Shown here piece after piece: positions 25,402-36,700 of a stretch of DNA of 64,000 nucleotides; position 1 is the first letter of the stretch; every line of letters starts with the position of its first letter. The notes below the pieces were generated by a model. It did not search any database. It was not told the origin of the DNA and saw only the letters and a list, made by a program, of their open reading frames with translations. Source of the stretch: Glebionis coronaria (lineage: Eukaryota; Streptophyta; Magnoliopsida; Asterales; Asteraceae). Made by a program: the position numbers and the translations under genes. The stretch spans positions 24,749,580 to 24,813,579 of the forward strand of contig CM046881.1 in assembly GCA_025667525.1 (NCBI GenBank). Reading direction: 5' to 3'.

Positions 25402-25490
25402 ACGCTGATAAGAAGAAAGTCAACGCTGATAGATTGACTTTGGACGCTGATAGAAGTCAACGCTGACAGCCTTGAAGATTGACACTGATA
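25402..25490 (+). repeat. 21-bp phased CGCTGA motif array, inner 5' LTR
   Basis: Copies 'acgctgata' or close variants have their reference C at 25403, 25424, 25445, 25461 and 25483: spacings 21, 21, 16, 22. The array lies upstream of the TATA box, where a promoter-binding factor could sit. Confidence 0.85.
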
Positions 25491-25615
25491 GAATATCTTT
25501 TGTTTATTTGTTTCTTTATTTATGTATGGTAAAGATAAGCACGACATTGTATTTTCTATTATTATCTTTACCTAGAATAGTTGATTCATAGCTTATTGTA
25601 CAAGACTTCTTGTTC

Positions 25616-25623
25616 TATAAAAG
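25616..25623 (+). promoter_or_regulatory. TATA box of the inner 5' LTR
   Basis: TATAAAAG, about 245 bp upstream of the LTR end; repeated in the 3' LTR at 37120-37127. It likely sets the start of the genomic transcript. Confidence 0.65.
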
Positions 25624-25867
25624 AAGGTCTTTTAGGTTAAAGTTATATATCAGTTTTCATAGTATTCGCAAGTTAAACCTTTCATTGTAATCAACAAGAT
25701 TATTCTAATACAAGTGAAAGTTTGTTTAACATCATTGTGTTTTAGATCAAGTGTTAATTCCGCATAACACTTTGTTACTTTATTCATAAGCAAAGGTTTC
25801 TCTACGTGTAGTACTTGATCTAATCTCGTATACACAAAGCTAATCGATCTAAGTTTGGGGATCAACA

Positions 25868-25970
25868 AGTGGTATCAGAGCTTGTTGAGAAACTTTTGAT
25901 CTTTAAGTAACGTAGAACCCTAAAACACCAAACCCTAAATACCCTAAATTCTCAAAACCCTAAAAACACC
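25868..25970 (+). promoter_or_regulatory. 5' leader of the inner element, with PBS and telo-box-like repeats
   Basis: The PBS is TGGTATCAGAGC at 25870-25881, complementary to the 3' end of plant initiator tRNA-Met. The rest is A/C-rich and contains several 'accctaaa' units ending just before the gag ATG at 25971. The outer element has the same leader. Confidence 0.85.
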
Positions 25971-26800
25971 ATGTCTGGCACAAATCAACCTCCTGCTTTG
26001 CTGCAAAACAACTTCTCAAACCCTAGTATCAAAATTCCCATGTTTGATGCCAGGAACTTTGAGCTTTGGAAATCCAATTTTGAGCAATACATAGCTATTC
26101 ATGACTACACTCTTTGGGAAATTATCGAATATGGGAACACATTCGATAAAGCAGCAAAGATTACTGCTGCTATTGCTACAAGGACAGCTGTTCCTAATTG
26201 TCCTGAATCTGATAAGGTGGAAAAACCTGAAGATGGGAGAGCTGTTGCTGTTGAAGATATAGCCAAGAAGAGAGTGGACATGAAAATCCTGAACATCTTG
26301 AAACATGCCCTAGGTCATGAGAATCAGCACAAGTACAAACGATTTGAGTCTGCAAAAGAGCTTTGGGAAGCTCTTGAAGTGGCACATGGTGGCAATGCTG
26401 ACACAAAAGAAGAAAAGAAGAAGCAACTCTTGCATGAGTATGCTGTCTTTAAAGCTCAACCTAATGAGAATCTCAGCAGTGTGAGAAGTAGACTTCTTGA
26501 TATCACAAGTCAACTTTCCTTCATGGGAAAACAGATTGATGATCTTGAATTGAATGCTACTTTTCTCAAAAGCCTTGGTGATGTATGGAAGATTGAGACA
26601 AGATCCATTCTTGTCAATAACACCCACAAGACTTCTAGTTTTGATGACATCTTCAACAAGTTAAGACTATTGGAGAATGAATGGCAATTGGAAAGTGATA
26701 ACAAATCTTCCAGCAGCAACATGGCCTTCTTTTCACAAAGTGAAGGCCAATTTGATTCCATGAACTTTTATGGACATTCAGCCTCTGGATCTCAAGGTGT

Positions 26801-26890
26801 CAGTGCTGGATGTCAATCTGTCAGCGCTGGATCATATCCTGTCAACGCTTTGTACTCAAGCGCTGACACACACAATCATGGCGCTGATAG
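26801..26890 (+). repeat. 21-bp phased motif array within inner gag
   Basis: Reference bases at 26804, 26825, 26846, 26861 and 26882: spacings 21, 21, 15, 21. All copies are in one reading frame and encode S-A-G, N-A-L, S-A-D-T and G-A-D-R. Confidence 0.8.
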
Positions 26891-28300
26891 AATTAAACCT
26901 GCTGGTTTTGATCTTGATACTGTGTGTGCCTTCATTGCTTCTTTGCCTAGTGATTCAAGGATCACTTATGAAGATCTTGAGCAGATAAGTGATGAACAAT
27001 TGGAAGAGATGGATATAAAGTGGACTATGGCTCTTGTAAGTTTAAGAGCAAACAGGTTCAATAAAAGGTTCAAGAAGAAGATGACCTTTAATGCTAAGGA
27101 TGTTGCTGGATTTGACAAGTCCAAGGTGAAGTGCTACAACTGTCATAGGATGGGGCACTTTATGAGGGAATGTAGATCTCCAAGGAGATCTGATGCTGGG
27201 AAGCCGTCAAGCCAAATGATTAAGAGCCCAGACCCCAAGGCCATGGTTGCTGTTCAACAAATTGATGGTGTTGGAGAATGGGATTGGAGCTGGATGGCTA
27301 AGAATGAGGAAGAGGACAGAGCTTTGGTTGCTGAAGTTAAAGAAGAGCATGCTGAATATGCTCTCATGGCACACTCCTCCTCTTCATCAGATAATGAGGT
27401 ATATGATGATGCTTTCTGTTCTAAGGGTTGTCGTTTAAATACTGAAAAATCAAAACAAGAGATAGTTAAGTTATTAGATGAAGCAAGTACTCTTAGGTGC
27501 AAAGTATCTAACTATCAAGTTGCTCTTACCCAAACAGAAAAGACAGTATCTGAGTATAAGAAAATGGAGTTTGATTTAAAGGATCAAATAAATATCTTAA
27601 AACATGAGTTACATTAGAGTAAGGATGTTCAAGATATAGTGAATAGGGTTAATCTTGATTTGATAGCTCAGTTAGAGGAGGCTAACAAAAATAAAGATAA
27701 TGTGAGTCTTAAAATCCAGAGATTTGATAAGGCCACACAATCCCTAGGAGAGTGTGTTAGTAAACAAAGAGACTCTAAGGATATGAGTGGGATTGGGATG
27801 AATGACTATACTGTTGTTCCACCACCAGCTGGGGATTTCTATGGTGTCCAATCAAAGGACTTATCTTGGACTGGCTTGCCAGAATGCCAAGAGGAGGAGT
27901 TTATTCCTCCACCTAGAGTGACTTCCCCAGTTGAGGAATATCAGCAAAAGCTGACTGACCTAGAAGAATGGAAGAAAGCAAACCACACTTTGTTTGTTAA
28001 GGGAGGGTTATTGTGTGAAAGTCCAAATGAGCCCACACCAATCACGAGCCTTGATCCTAAACCTATTAAGATCACACACCCTACTACTGGCAAACCTGTT
28101 GACCTTGGCCCACAAAATGTTAGAAAACCTAGTGTTAAATATGCAGAGATGTATAGAAATTCTAGGTCACCAAAAAGCCAAGTAAGTAATCATGGAACAG
28201 GCTTCTTTGCTTCTAGACCTAAGACTATGTCTAGAAAAGCTTGTTATACATGTGGTAGCTTCTCACATTTGGCCTACAAATGTGTCAATGCTTCCAATGT

Positions 28301-28561
28301 CAACGCTGACAGGAACCATTTCAGCGCTGACAAAAGTCAACATAGGTCAAACACTGTCAGACCCAATACCTTTGTGAACAAAAGTTCACAAGTTGTTAGA
28401 CCAGCCCCATTCTTTTCTAGAGGGTCTAACACACAAGGCCTAAGACCTTTTCAAAAGTCAAATACTTGGTCAAATAGGCAATGGGTTCCTGTAGCAAACC
28501 CTAGGTTCAACGCTGATAAGAGCAATCGGGGCGCTGACAGGAGTAATTTCAGCGCTGATAG
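28301..28561 (+). repeat. Phased motif copies after the second zinc knuckle of inner gag
   Basis: Two copies at 28304 and 28325 (21 bp apart), then three at 28511, 28532 and 28553 (21 and 21 bp). The copies at 28325 ('ttcagcgctgac') and 28553 are full palindromes, TCAGCGCTGA. They encode N/S/G-A-D-R/K. Confidence 0.8.
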
Positions 28562-28846
28562 AAACACTGCTAAACCTAGGTATTTGCAGCCACAGGGAAA
28601 TAGGTCTAAAGCTTCTACTAGCTTAACATGGAGACCAAAACAAGACCAGAACCCTAATAATACTGGTATTTCTATGACATGCAACAGGTTTCATTATATT
28701 TCTAAGGCATTGTCAACACCAATTGGGGTTAACTGGGAATTTCATTCAAACAGGGATGAAAATGGGGTTGTTATGAGAACCAAGTCTGTTCTTGTTGAAC
28801 AACCAAATGAATCCAAGTCTTCCAAGGCTTGGGTTCCCAAAGAAAA

Positions 28847-28870
28847 CTAATGTGTTTTCTTTATGTGCAG
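28847..28870 (+). promoter_or_regulatory. gag-pol junction: TAATG overlap and intron-like 3' splice site
   Basis: The gag stop TAA (28848-28850) shares its last A with the first in-frame ATG of pol (28850-28852), in the -1 frame relative to gag. The same sequence reads as a branch-point-like CTAAT, a T-rich run and 'tgtgcag' ending at 28870. Both features are conserved in the outer copy. Termination-reinitiation, splicing or both could supply Pol; the sequence alone does not decide. Confidence 0.5.
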
Positions 28871-31800
28871 GGCATTCAGAAGAAGATCAATGACTATGGA
28901 TACTGGGATAGTGGATGCTCAAGGCACATGACAGGAAAGGAAGACTATCTGACCAATTTCTCTCCTATTCAAGATGGTGATAAGGTATACTTTGGAGGGG
29001 GCTACGGCACCATCACTGGAAAAGGAACCCTTGTCACCAACAATCTAAGGTTTGATAATGTCTTCTTGGTGAAAGACCTGGATTATAATTTGTTTAGTGT
29101 ATCACAAGTGTGTGATAACAAAAATAAGGTTCTTTTCACAGATACTGAGTGCTTGGTGTTAAGCAAAGATTATAAGCTCCCTGATGAGAAATACATAGAT
29201 TTTAGAACACCAAGGCATAAAGACATATATAATGTGAATCTTAATGGAATTAAGGTAAATAATAAAATGTCATGTCTGTATGCTAAGGCCTCAGTAGATG
29301 AAAGTAATCTTTGGCACAGGAGACTAGGGCACATAAACTTTAAGAATATTAATAGACTTGTGAGGCTTGGTTTAGTTGATGGTTTGCCTGAAAAGGCTTT
29401 CCACAATGACCACTCTTGTGTTGCATGCCTTAAGGGCAAGCAGCACAAGGTCTCATTCAGGTCTAAACAGGTGCACTCTAGCTCTAAACCCCTTCACTTA
29501 TTGCATATGGACCTCTTTGGTCCTACTAATATAGAGAGTTTGAAGGGTAAATCATATTGTTTTGTCATTACTGATGATTACTCCAGGTTCACATGGACTT
29601 TCTTTTTAGCTAAGAAAAGTGAAACTGCTCTTAGTCTGATTAATTTCATTACCCAGATTGAAAAGAAGAATGGTAATGAGGTCAAAATTATTAGAAGTGA
29701 CAATGGGGGTGAGTTTAGAAATCAGTTATTAGATGATTTTTGTGCCAAGAAAGGGATTACTAGGCAGTTCAGCATAGCTAGAACTCCTCAGCAAAATGGA
29801 GTTGCTGAGAGGAAGAATAGGACCCTTATTGAAGCAGCCAGAACCATGTTGGCTGATGCCCACTTTCCTATAGCTTTTTGGGCTGAAGCTGTTAACACAG
29901 CTTGTTATGTTCAAAATGGGGCATTGGTCAACAAGATACATAATAAGACACCTTATGAATTACTTTGGGGAAGGAAGCCAAATATTGGTTTTCTGAAGCC
30001 TTTTGGTTGTCATGTAGTTGTGTTAGAAACTAGTGAGGCCCTAGGTAAATTTGATTCAAAAGGTGATGAAGGCTACTTCATGGGTTATTCAGTGCAGAGT
30101 AAAGGATATAGGGTTTACATTAAAAAGGAAAAACGTATACTTGAAAAGGTACATGTTAGGTTTTTAGAAAGTAAACCTAGTGATCCTGAGAGTGGTCCAA
30201 ATTGGTTGTTTGACTTAGAACCTTTGTCTAGAGCTTTAAATTATATGCCTGTTACTGATCCAGACATTGTGAAGGTAACTTCAAGTGTTTTGGAAAAGAG
30301 AATTGGTAATGTTTCAGGTATACAGGTTGCTAAGGAGGATGGACCACCAGCAGTTAAATCATCTCCCACACAAGAATTTGTTACACTTCCTATATGGACA
30401 GATGAGTATTATGCTGCTGCTACTGCTGCAAGGAAAGATAATGGTGGTGTTCAGATACCACCAACTACAAACATGCATGATTCTTCAAGCGCTGACAAAG
30501 GGAAATCCAGCGCTGACACGACCAATTCAGACGCTGATGGCTCCAACGCTGACAACACCAGTTCAGGCGTTGTTAGCCCAAACGCTGACACACAAGGGTC
30601 AGACTTTGGAGACACCTTTACACAGCTTTTCTCTTCTCATTTTGAACAGGGTGGACCTTCCAATATCCATGAAGAGATTCCTGTTGATGAAGAAGAAACT
30701 GAAGAAGATATTGGCAACATGGAGCGTGAAATTGAGGACACCAGACTTTTTGAAGGAGGAGTTCTCACTTCCACAGCTAAAGATCACCCCACATCTCAAA
30801 TCATTGGTAATGTTATGGCTCCAGTTCAGACAAGAAGATCCCATCAAGGTCTTGGTGGATTTATTGCCAATATACACAAGAAGGTTGATACCCCTCTTGT
30901 ACAAGCATGTTTGTTTGCCTGTTTTCTGTCACAGGAAGAACCCAAGAAGATTTTTGATGCTCTCAAAGAACCAAGTTGGGTGGAAGCAATGCAGGATGAG
31001 CTTCACCAATTTGCTATCCAGGATGTTTGGGAGCTGGTTGATTGTCCTAGGTATGTGAGACCAATTGGGACAAGATGGGTTCTAAGGAACAAGAAAGATG
31101 AAAGAGGCATTGTGGTCAGAAACAAGGCACGTTTGGTAGCTCAGGGTTATACACAAGAGGAAGGCATAGATTATGAAGAAGTCTTTGCTCCAGTTGCAAG
31201 AATTGAAGCTATCAGAATTTTCTTAGCTTATGCTTCTTGCATGAATTTTACTGTTTATCAGATGGATGTGAAGAGTGCTTTTCTCTATGGCACAATTGTT
31301 GAGGAGGTTTATGTAATGCAGCCTCCTGGTTTTGAAGATCCTGAGAATCCAGACAAGGTTTATAGAGTAAAGAAGGCAATGTATGGCCTTCATCAAGCCC
31401 CAAGAGCATGGTATGGTACATTGTCCACCTACTTGGTGGAAAATGGTTTCAAGAGGGGCACCATAGACCAGACACTGTTTACAAAGAAGAAAGGAAAACA
31501 TGTGTTACTTGTGCAGGTCTATGTTGATGACATCATTTTTGGCTCTACTGATCCAAAAATGAGTGAGGAATTTTCCAAGCTCATGACAGATAAATTCAAG
31601 ATGAGTGCAATGGGTGAGATGAATTTCTTTCTAGGTTTACAAGTTCAGCAGAAAGAAGATGGTATCTTCATCTCCTAGGACAAGTATGTAGCTGAAATCT
31701 TGAAGAAATATGGTTTTTCTCCACATGAGAAGGAGGCTTCTACTCCTATGGACAGACAACACCCCTGGGGAAAACTTGGAGCTGGAAAGGATGTGGATGT

Positions 31801-32467
31801 TAGGCACTATAGATCAATGATTGGTTCATTGATGTATCTTACAGCCTCAAGACCTGACATCATGTTTGCTGTGTGTGCATGTGCACGCCATCAAGTGACT
31901 CCCAAAGAATGTCACCTTTTTGCTGTGAAGAGGATTTTTAGGTACCTAAGATGCTATCCAGATCTTGGATTATGGTACCCAAAAGATTCTCCATTGGATC
32001 TTATTGCATATTCAGACAGTGACTATGGTGGTGACAAGTTTGATAGGAAATCCACAACTGGTGGATGCCAATTTCTTGGGAGCAGATTAATATCTTGGCA
32101 ATGCAAGAAACAAACAGTGGTGGCCAACTCTACAACTGAAGCAGAATATGTTGCTGCAGCTGCTTGTTGTGGACAAGTCTTATGGATTCAGAACCAGCTG
32201 TTGGATTATGGGTATAATTTTATGCATACCAAGATTTTTGTAGACAATAACAGTACTTTATGCATTATTAAGAATCCTGTACATCATTCTAAAACCAAAC
32301 ACATAGAAATTAGACATCATTTTATAAGAGATTGCTTTGAGAAAGGTTTAATACAACCAGATAGGGTAGATACTGAAGATAATGTAGCAGATTTATTAAC
32401 TAAACCTTTTGATGCTAGAAGATTTCAATATTTGGTAACAAATATTGGAATGGTTAATCTCACTTAA
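28850..32467 (+). pseudogene. pol: pol of the inner copia element (one nonsense codon)
   Basis: A 1,206-codon frame encodes the enzymes for retrotransposition. Counting from the ATG at 28850, the protease motif DSG is at 20-22. The GAG-pre-integrase HRRLGH with a C-x2-C lies near 155-200. Integrase has D221, D284 and E320, an exact D,D(35)E spacing. Reverse transcriptase is at ~720-965 with YVDD at 891-894. RNase H starts near 1045 (YSDSDYGG at 1054). A TAG at 31676-31678 (codon 943) breaks RT after the palm motif; the outer copy has CAA there. The integrase-RT linker carries six phased motif copies. The frame is otherwise intact. The upstream TTG at 28829 is not needed as a start. Confidence 0.92.
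30489..30591 (+). repeat. 21-bp phased motif array in the integrase-RT linker, inner pol
   Basis: Reference bases at 30490, 30511, 30532, 30547, 30568 and 30583: spacings 21, 21, 15, 21, 15. They encode S-A-D-K, S-A-D-T, D-A-D-G, N-A-D-N, a degenerate G-V-V, and N-A-D-T. The outer copy (41855-41955) has the same spacings in order. Confidence 0.85.
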
Positions 32468-32561
32468 TATGTGTTTTGGAACATTTTTGTAAAAGTATGT
32501 ACAGGATAATGCATTGTTATTGGTCTTTGTGATGATTTAGATTTTCCACATTATTTTTCTA

Positions 32562-32681
32562 ACACTGACAAAGGTATATGTAACACTGTCAAGTGTTATT
32601 TTGCCGTTGTTAGAGATATTATGGTCTAACGCTGACAAGAGTTCCTTCAACGCTGTTAAGTGTTGTCGGGACGCTGTCAAC
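32562..32681 (+). repeat. Phased motif group 1 in the inner spacer
   Basis: Reference bases at 32563, 32584, 32605 (degenerate), 32630, 32651 and 32672: spacings 21, 21, 25, 21, 21. There is no coding constraint here, so the 21-bp step is not a codon effect. Confidence 0.75.
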
Positions 32682-33328
32682 AACAAATGTTAGTTTTGTG
32701 GTTTTCATCTAAATGTGCAGGTAATGGTAGCTTTATGCCATTGGATACAGAGTTGCTTATGGATCTTTGAAGAGTTATTTGGACATGTTTTTGTTTATGG
32801 ATGATGGTTGGAATATTTATATTCCTATCTTGACATAAATTTTTAATGTTCATATATATTGTTGAGAACTCATGTATCATAGTTTGAGGGGAGGTTTAAG
32901 GAACCTTTAAGACTCTTGGGTATTCTTAGAATACTCTCATCACAATTCTAGATTGTGTCCACAGGTGAGTATGGGTTAGTTTTACTAAACCATGAGGCAC
33001 TGTAGCATGCATAGTATATCAACTTTGCATGCTGCCAAGACATTTTTGACTTAGAATTGGTTATGGTCTGATGGGAGACTTGGGAATACTTTGGATATGG
33101 GTTTACCTGGGAGTTACAAAGAATTTTATGAAATAACTTTGTTGGTAAGTATTTTGGTTAGCAAGGGACTCTAGAGGACATTTGTGTCTATCTTGCTTAT
33201 GCAAGTGTGTATAAATGGACAGTGCTTGCCGCCCAGTAATTATTATCAACTTGTAAGATATTTCCCTTAGGATAAATTACTTTGTTAAGGTCTTTTTCTT
33301 TTTAAATATTTTTATTTTTACTTTTTAG

Positions 33329-33450
33329 ACGCTGACAAGTTTTTCTCCAAACGCTGTTACGTCCAATCGTGACGCTGACAAGGCTTTAGGCAAACGCTGA
33401 CAAGAAAATATAGCCGTTGGGCGCTGATGGGCTATTTTTGACCGTTGACA
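33329..33450 (+). repeat. Phased motif group 2 in the inner spacer
   Basis: Reference bases at 33330, 33352, 33373, 33395, 33415 or 33422, and 33443: mostly 21-22 bp apart. Confidence 0.7.
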
Positions 33451-33622
33451 CCTAGTGGGCCCTACCCAGTTGTTATTTTTTGACTAATCTTTGGCCGTAA
33501 TTTTGGGGAGAAGTTACTTTTAATTAATGCATGAGATAAGTTATATTTGATTCAAGATTTTCATGATTGCTCTTTGAATATAACCGCCTCATTTTTGACC
33601 AATCAAAATCATGCATCTCTCC

Positions 33623-33630
33623 TATAAATT
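33623..33630 (+). promoter_or_regulatory. Candidate internal TATA box for the third ORF
   Basis: TATAAATT, 97 bp before the ATG at 33727, in AT-rich DNA, and retained in the outer copy at 38815-38822 (minus strand). It suggests a separate transcript for the third ORF. Confidence 0.4.
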
Positions 33631-33726
33631 TGGCTCATCTTTTTATTCTGGGTATTCATATTTTCTTGTCTAACACTTTTCCTCCTAGATTTTTCCCATA
33701 TCATATAACCTAAACAGCTTTAAATC

Positions 33727-36700
33727 ATGGCACCCAAATTCAACTCAAAGAATTTAACATTGGAGTTCAAGAGCCAACACAATATGATCGCTTACTTGAC
33801 TGCTGATGATGCTTTATTTCCTCAGTATTCACAGATGGTGGCATTTTTAAATGCATCTTCATTGAGGTATGCACTTTCTCATACACCATTAGTCCCTGTC
33901 GCACACATTAGACAGTTTTGGAACAATGTTAGTTCCACAACAACTAATGGAGTGACCACATTAACATCTACTGTTCATGGAAGAACATGGGTGGTCACTG
34001 AAGCTTTGGTTCGCCAAGCTTTGCGTCTTGATGACGCTGATGGTGTGACTACTCTTGCCATAGCAACAATAGAACAGGGTCTTAGGGAATTGGGTTATCC
34101 TATTCCTGCTGATGTCACTTTAAATAAATATCATAAGCAGGAATTTCCCTCTGACTGGAAATATTTGATACATGTCCTTTTACAATGCTTAAGTCCAAAA
34201 TGTACTTCTTTTAATGAGATAAACAGGTCAATTGCAAGTGCTTTGGTTTGTATAACACGTGGGCTTAAGTATAATTTTTCAAAAATGATTTTTGAAGGGA
34301 TGTGTAAAAACAAGGGAAGTAAAATGACTTTGGCTTACCCTAGATTTTTGCAAATGGTCTTTGATTTACAAGAATATTGTTCTAGGGATCATGACACTTT
34401 TTATGAGATCCCTAAACAACAGAAAACCATTTTTGCTAAAATGAGCTCCACAAACGACCCCATACCTCTTACCCAACCCATGCTTGAAGTAATTCAGGCT
34501 GCTCAACCACAACCAGACCCACAACCAGACCCTGAACCCCAACTTGAGCCTATTCATGATCCATCACCTTCACCAGAAAACATGGACATTGACCAACCCA
34601 GCGCTGACACTCAAAATGTGGGCGCTGACACAGCCAATCCCAACACTGATACACTTCATGAACAATCCCAAACACCCCTTAATCAACCCACACCCACACA
34701 ATCTACTTCATCTTCTACCCCATTACAATCTAGGTTGACTAAACGCCAAAGGGTTACTGGAGTGTTCTCCTCTAGTGATCCTAGCCTTGTAGCAGAGAGA
34801 ACCACCTCCACAAGTGTGGCTGGTGAAATGGGTGAGGCTGGGGCTATTGACACAGGCTTAGACGCTGGTCAAGACAGTCCTAACATCATTAAGACCTCAT
34901 CCATGCCCCATGATCCTATTTTGGGAGGTCAAATCCCCATTCTAGCTGAGGGCAGATTGGAACCTATGACCATAATTGAATTGACGGCGGCTGTCATTAG
35001 CTTGCAAAAGCAAAATGTCAGTCTTGTACAAACTGTCAACAAACAGGGACAAGAACTCCAAGCTTTGAGGGAGAGAGTAACTGTTTTGGAGAATCCCAGT
35101 AGCAGGAGTCTAATGGAGGAATCTTCCAAAGGGGAGGAAAAAGAGGATGAGGAGGATGAGTTGATTCACACAGCTAGTGAAAAGAGTTCAGAAAAGAGTT
35201 CACAATTTAGTGAATCTTTGCAGATTGCTGAAGCTCTCACCAACTTGAAGAAGCACCCAGTTGTTGATACATCCAAGGTGACACCAAAGAACTTGGAAGG
35301 GTCTTTCAAAGAAACATTGGGCGCTGATACAGGTTTGGACGCTGACACATCCAGCGCTGATAAAGGTAATCGTGGCGCTGATAGGAGCAACTTGGACGCT
35401 GACAAAGTTGCAGATGATGTTGATGTATTCCAGCCATCAACAATCATTAAAGATGTGTCCACACAGGTTTCTTCTTCTACTTTACCAATTATTGATCCAA
35501 AAGACAAAGGTAAAGGTATTTTGATTGAAGAAGATGTTCCAAAGAAAGATGCAGCACAAATAGCATTTGATGAACAGTTGGCTGCTCAACTTGTGGAAAG
35601 AGATTTGAGGAGGAGTAGAAGATCACCATTTGTTGTTTCTGAAAGTGAGGAGGAAAGTGGTGATGATAAAGAAGGTGATAGCTCAGATTCAAGCATTCAA
35701 ATTATTGAAGATCCAGAGAGGCTTGAATATGGGGATGAGCTAGCAAAGGAAAGGTTGAGTGAGTTGAAGAATCAGATTGATTGGGACCTACCAGAAATCA
35801 CCAGAATGTATCATGCTTGGGAAGATCAGGTGATGGACAACCCAGGTATGAGTTTATCAGATCAAATTTGGGGGTTGGAAGTTCTTCTTAGGGTACAAGA
35901 AGACATAAAGGTGATTATGAGATTTAATGCACAAGAGGTCAAGACCTGGCTCAAAAGAGATAGAAGGCAGTTGTACTATAAGTTGCTTAGATGTCATCAG
36001 CCTAATTGGACATCAAAGAAGTTGCTGGCCTTGTCTTTTGAGGAGTTAGAGTATAGGGCACATCCTATTTGGAGGAAGGTGCAAGAACAGAATGTCTACC
36101 AATTTCTTTCAGAAGAAAGAAAACAAGAGCTTGCAGAAGAGATGCAGATTCAAAAGGAAATAAGGATTGCTCAAAGACCAGTGAAGAAAGGAGATCCTTT
36201 TCAATTTCCTAAAGACATGGATGTGTATTTTCCAACTGAAGGTGTTATAAGGAAGCATCTCAAGCTTTCTCCCTTGGAAGCTTCAGATTTGGTAAATGTG
36301 GTACCTCTAGATGACAGAAATCCAATCATCAGTTTTGATGAAGATGAGTGTGGATTTTGGAAGGTTGGACGATTTGGAAAGGAGGTACATACTTTCACTT
36401 CAGTTATTTCTATATTTGCAAGCATAGACAGGGAAGACTTGGTGCATCTATGGAGGTTAATAGAGGCCAAGTATACAGCTGAAGCACCTACTTCAGCTAA
36501 TGGAATAAGACTTTGGAACACATTTATGACTTTGTGTGGTCCAAAAGAAGCAGATCCTGCCATTTGGAAGGATCTTGAAGATGATCTCAGTAATCTTCAT
36601 TGGAGGCTATATTCTACTTGTGGTGTATTTCATATGAGCTCTACAAAGTTTTCAGAATATTTGCTTGTGGATGCTGACTATTTCTTGTCCAAAGAAGTAT

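Larger units (their letters stand above)
25370..25867 (+). repeat. 5' LTR of the inner copia element
   Basis: 498 bp, TGTTGGGAAT...GGATCAACA. It has TATAAAAG at 25616-25623 and a motif array at 25402-25490 with five copies. Identical by eye to 36874-37371. Confidence 0.96.
25971..28850 (+). pseudogene. gag: gag of the inner copia element (one nonsense codon)
   Basis: A 960-codon frame encodes the capsid/nucleocapsid protein that packages the element's RNA. The ATG at 25971 follows the leader and is shared with the outer copy. Residues ~15-260 form the copia-type gag region. A CX2CX4HX4C zinc knuckle is at residues 388-401 and a second at about 758-771. A charged, probably coiled segment lies between them; Sirevirus Gags are known to have a long coiled-coil hinge. 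A-D-K/R/T repeats occur before the first knuckle and after the second. A TAG at 27615-27617 (codon 549) interrupts the frame; the outer copy has CAA there. The final TAA overlaps the pol ATG (TAATG). Confidence 0.9.
32468..33726 (+). other. Non-coding spacer between pol and the third ORF, inner element
   Basis: 1,259 bp with no credible ORF. It holds two motif groups (32562-32681 and 33329-33450). A strong splice-donor-like 'acag|gtgagt' lies at 32961-32970. A candidate TATA box TATAAATT is at 33623-33630, about 100 bp before the third ORF. An acceptor-like 'taaacag' ends at 33718. The donor, TATA box and motif groups are all present in the outer spacer, which suggests they matter. Confidence 0.7.

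Noticed and set aside
25402..25490. Short regularly spaced repeats that could suggest a CRISPR array
   Set aside because: The motif is only ~9 bp, the spacing is 21 bp, the copies also lie in coding sequence, and the context is a plant retrotransposon.
25870..25881. TGGTATCAGAGC as part of a tRNA gene
   Set aside because: Only the complement of the tRNA-Met 3' end is present, just after the LTR. It is a primer-binding site, not a tRNA gene.
25930..25970. CCCTAAA units as an interstitial telomere
   Set aside because: Only a few imperfect units, all in the leader of a retroelement and present in both copies.
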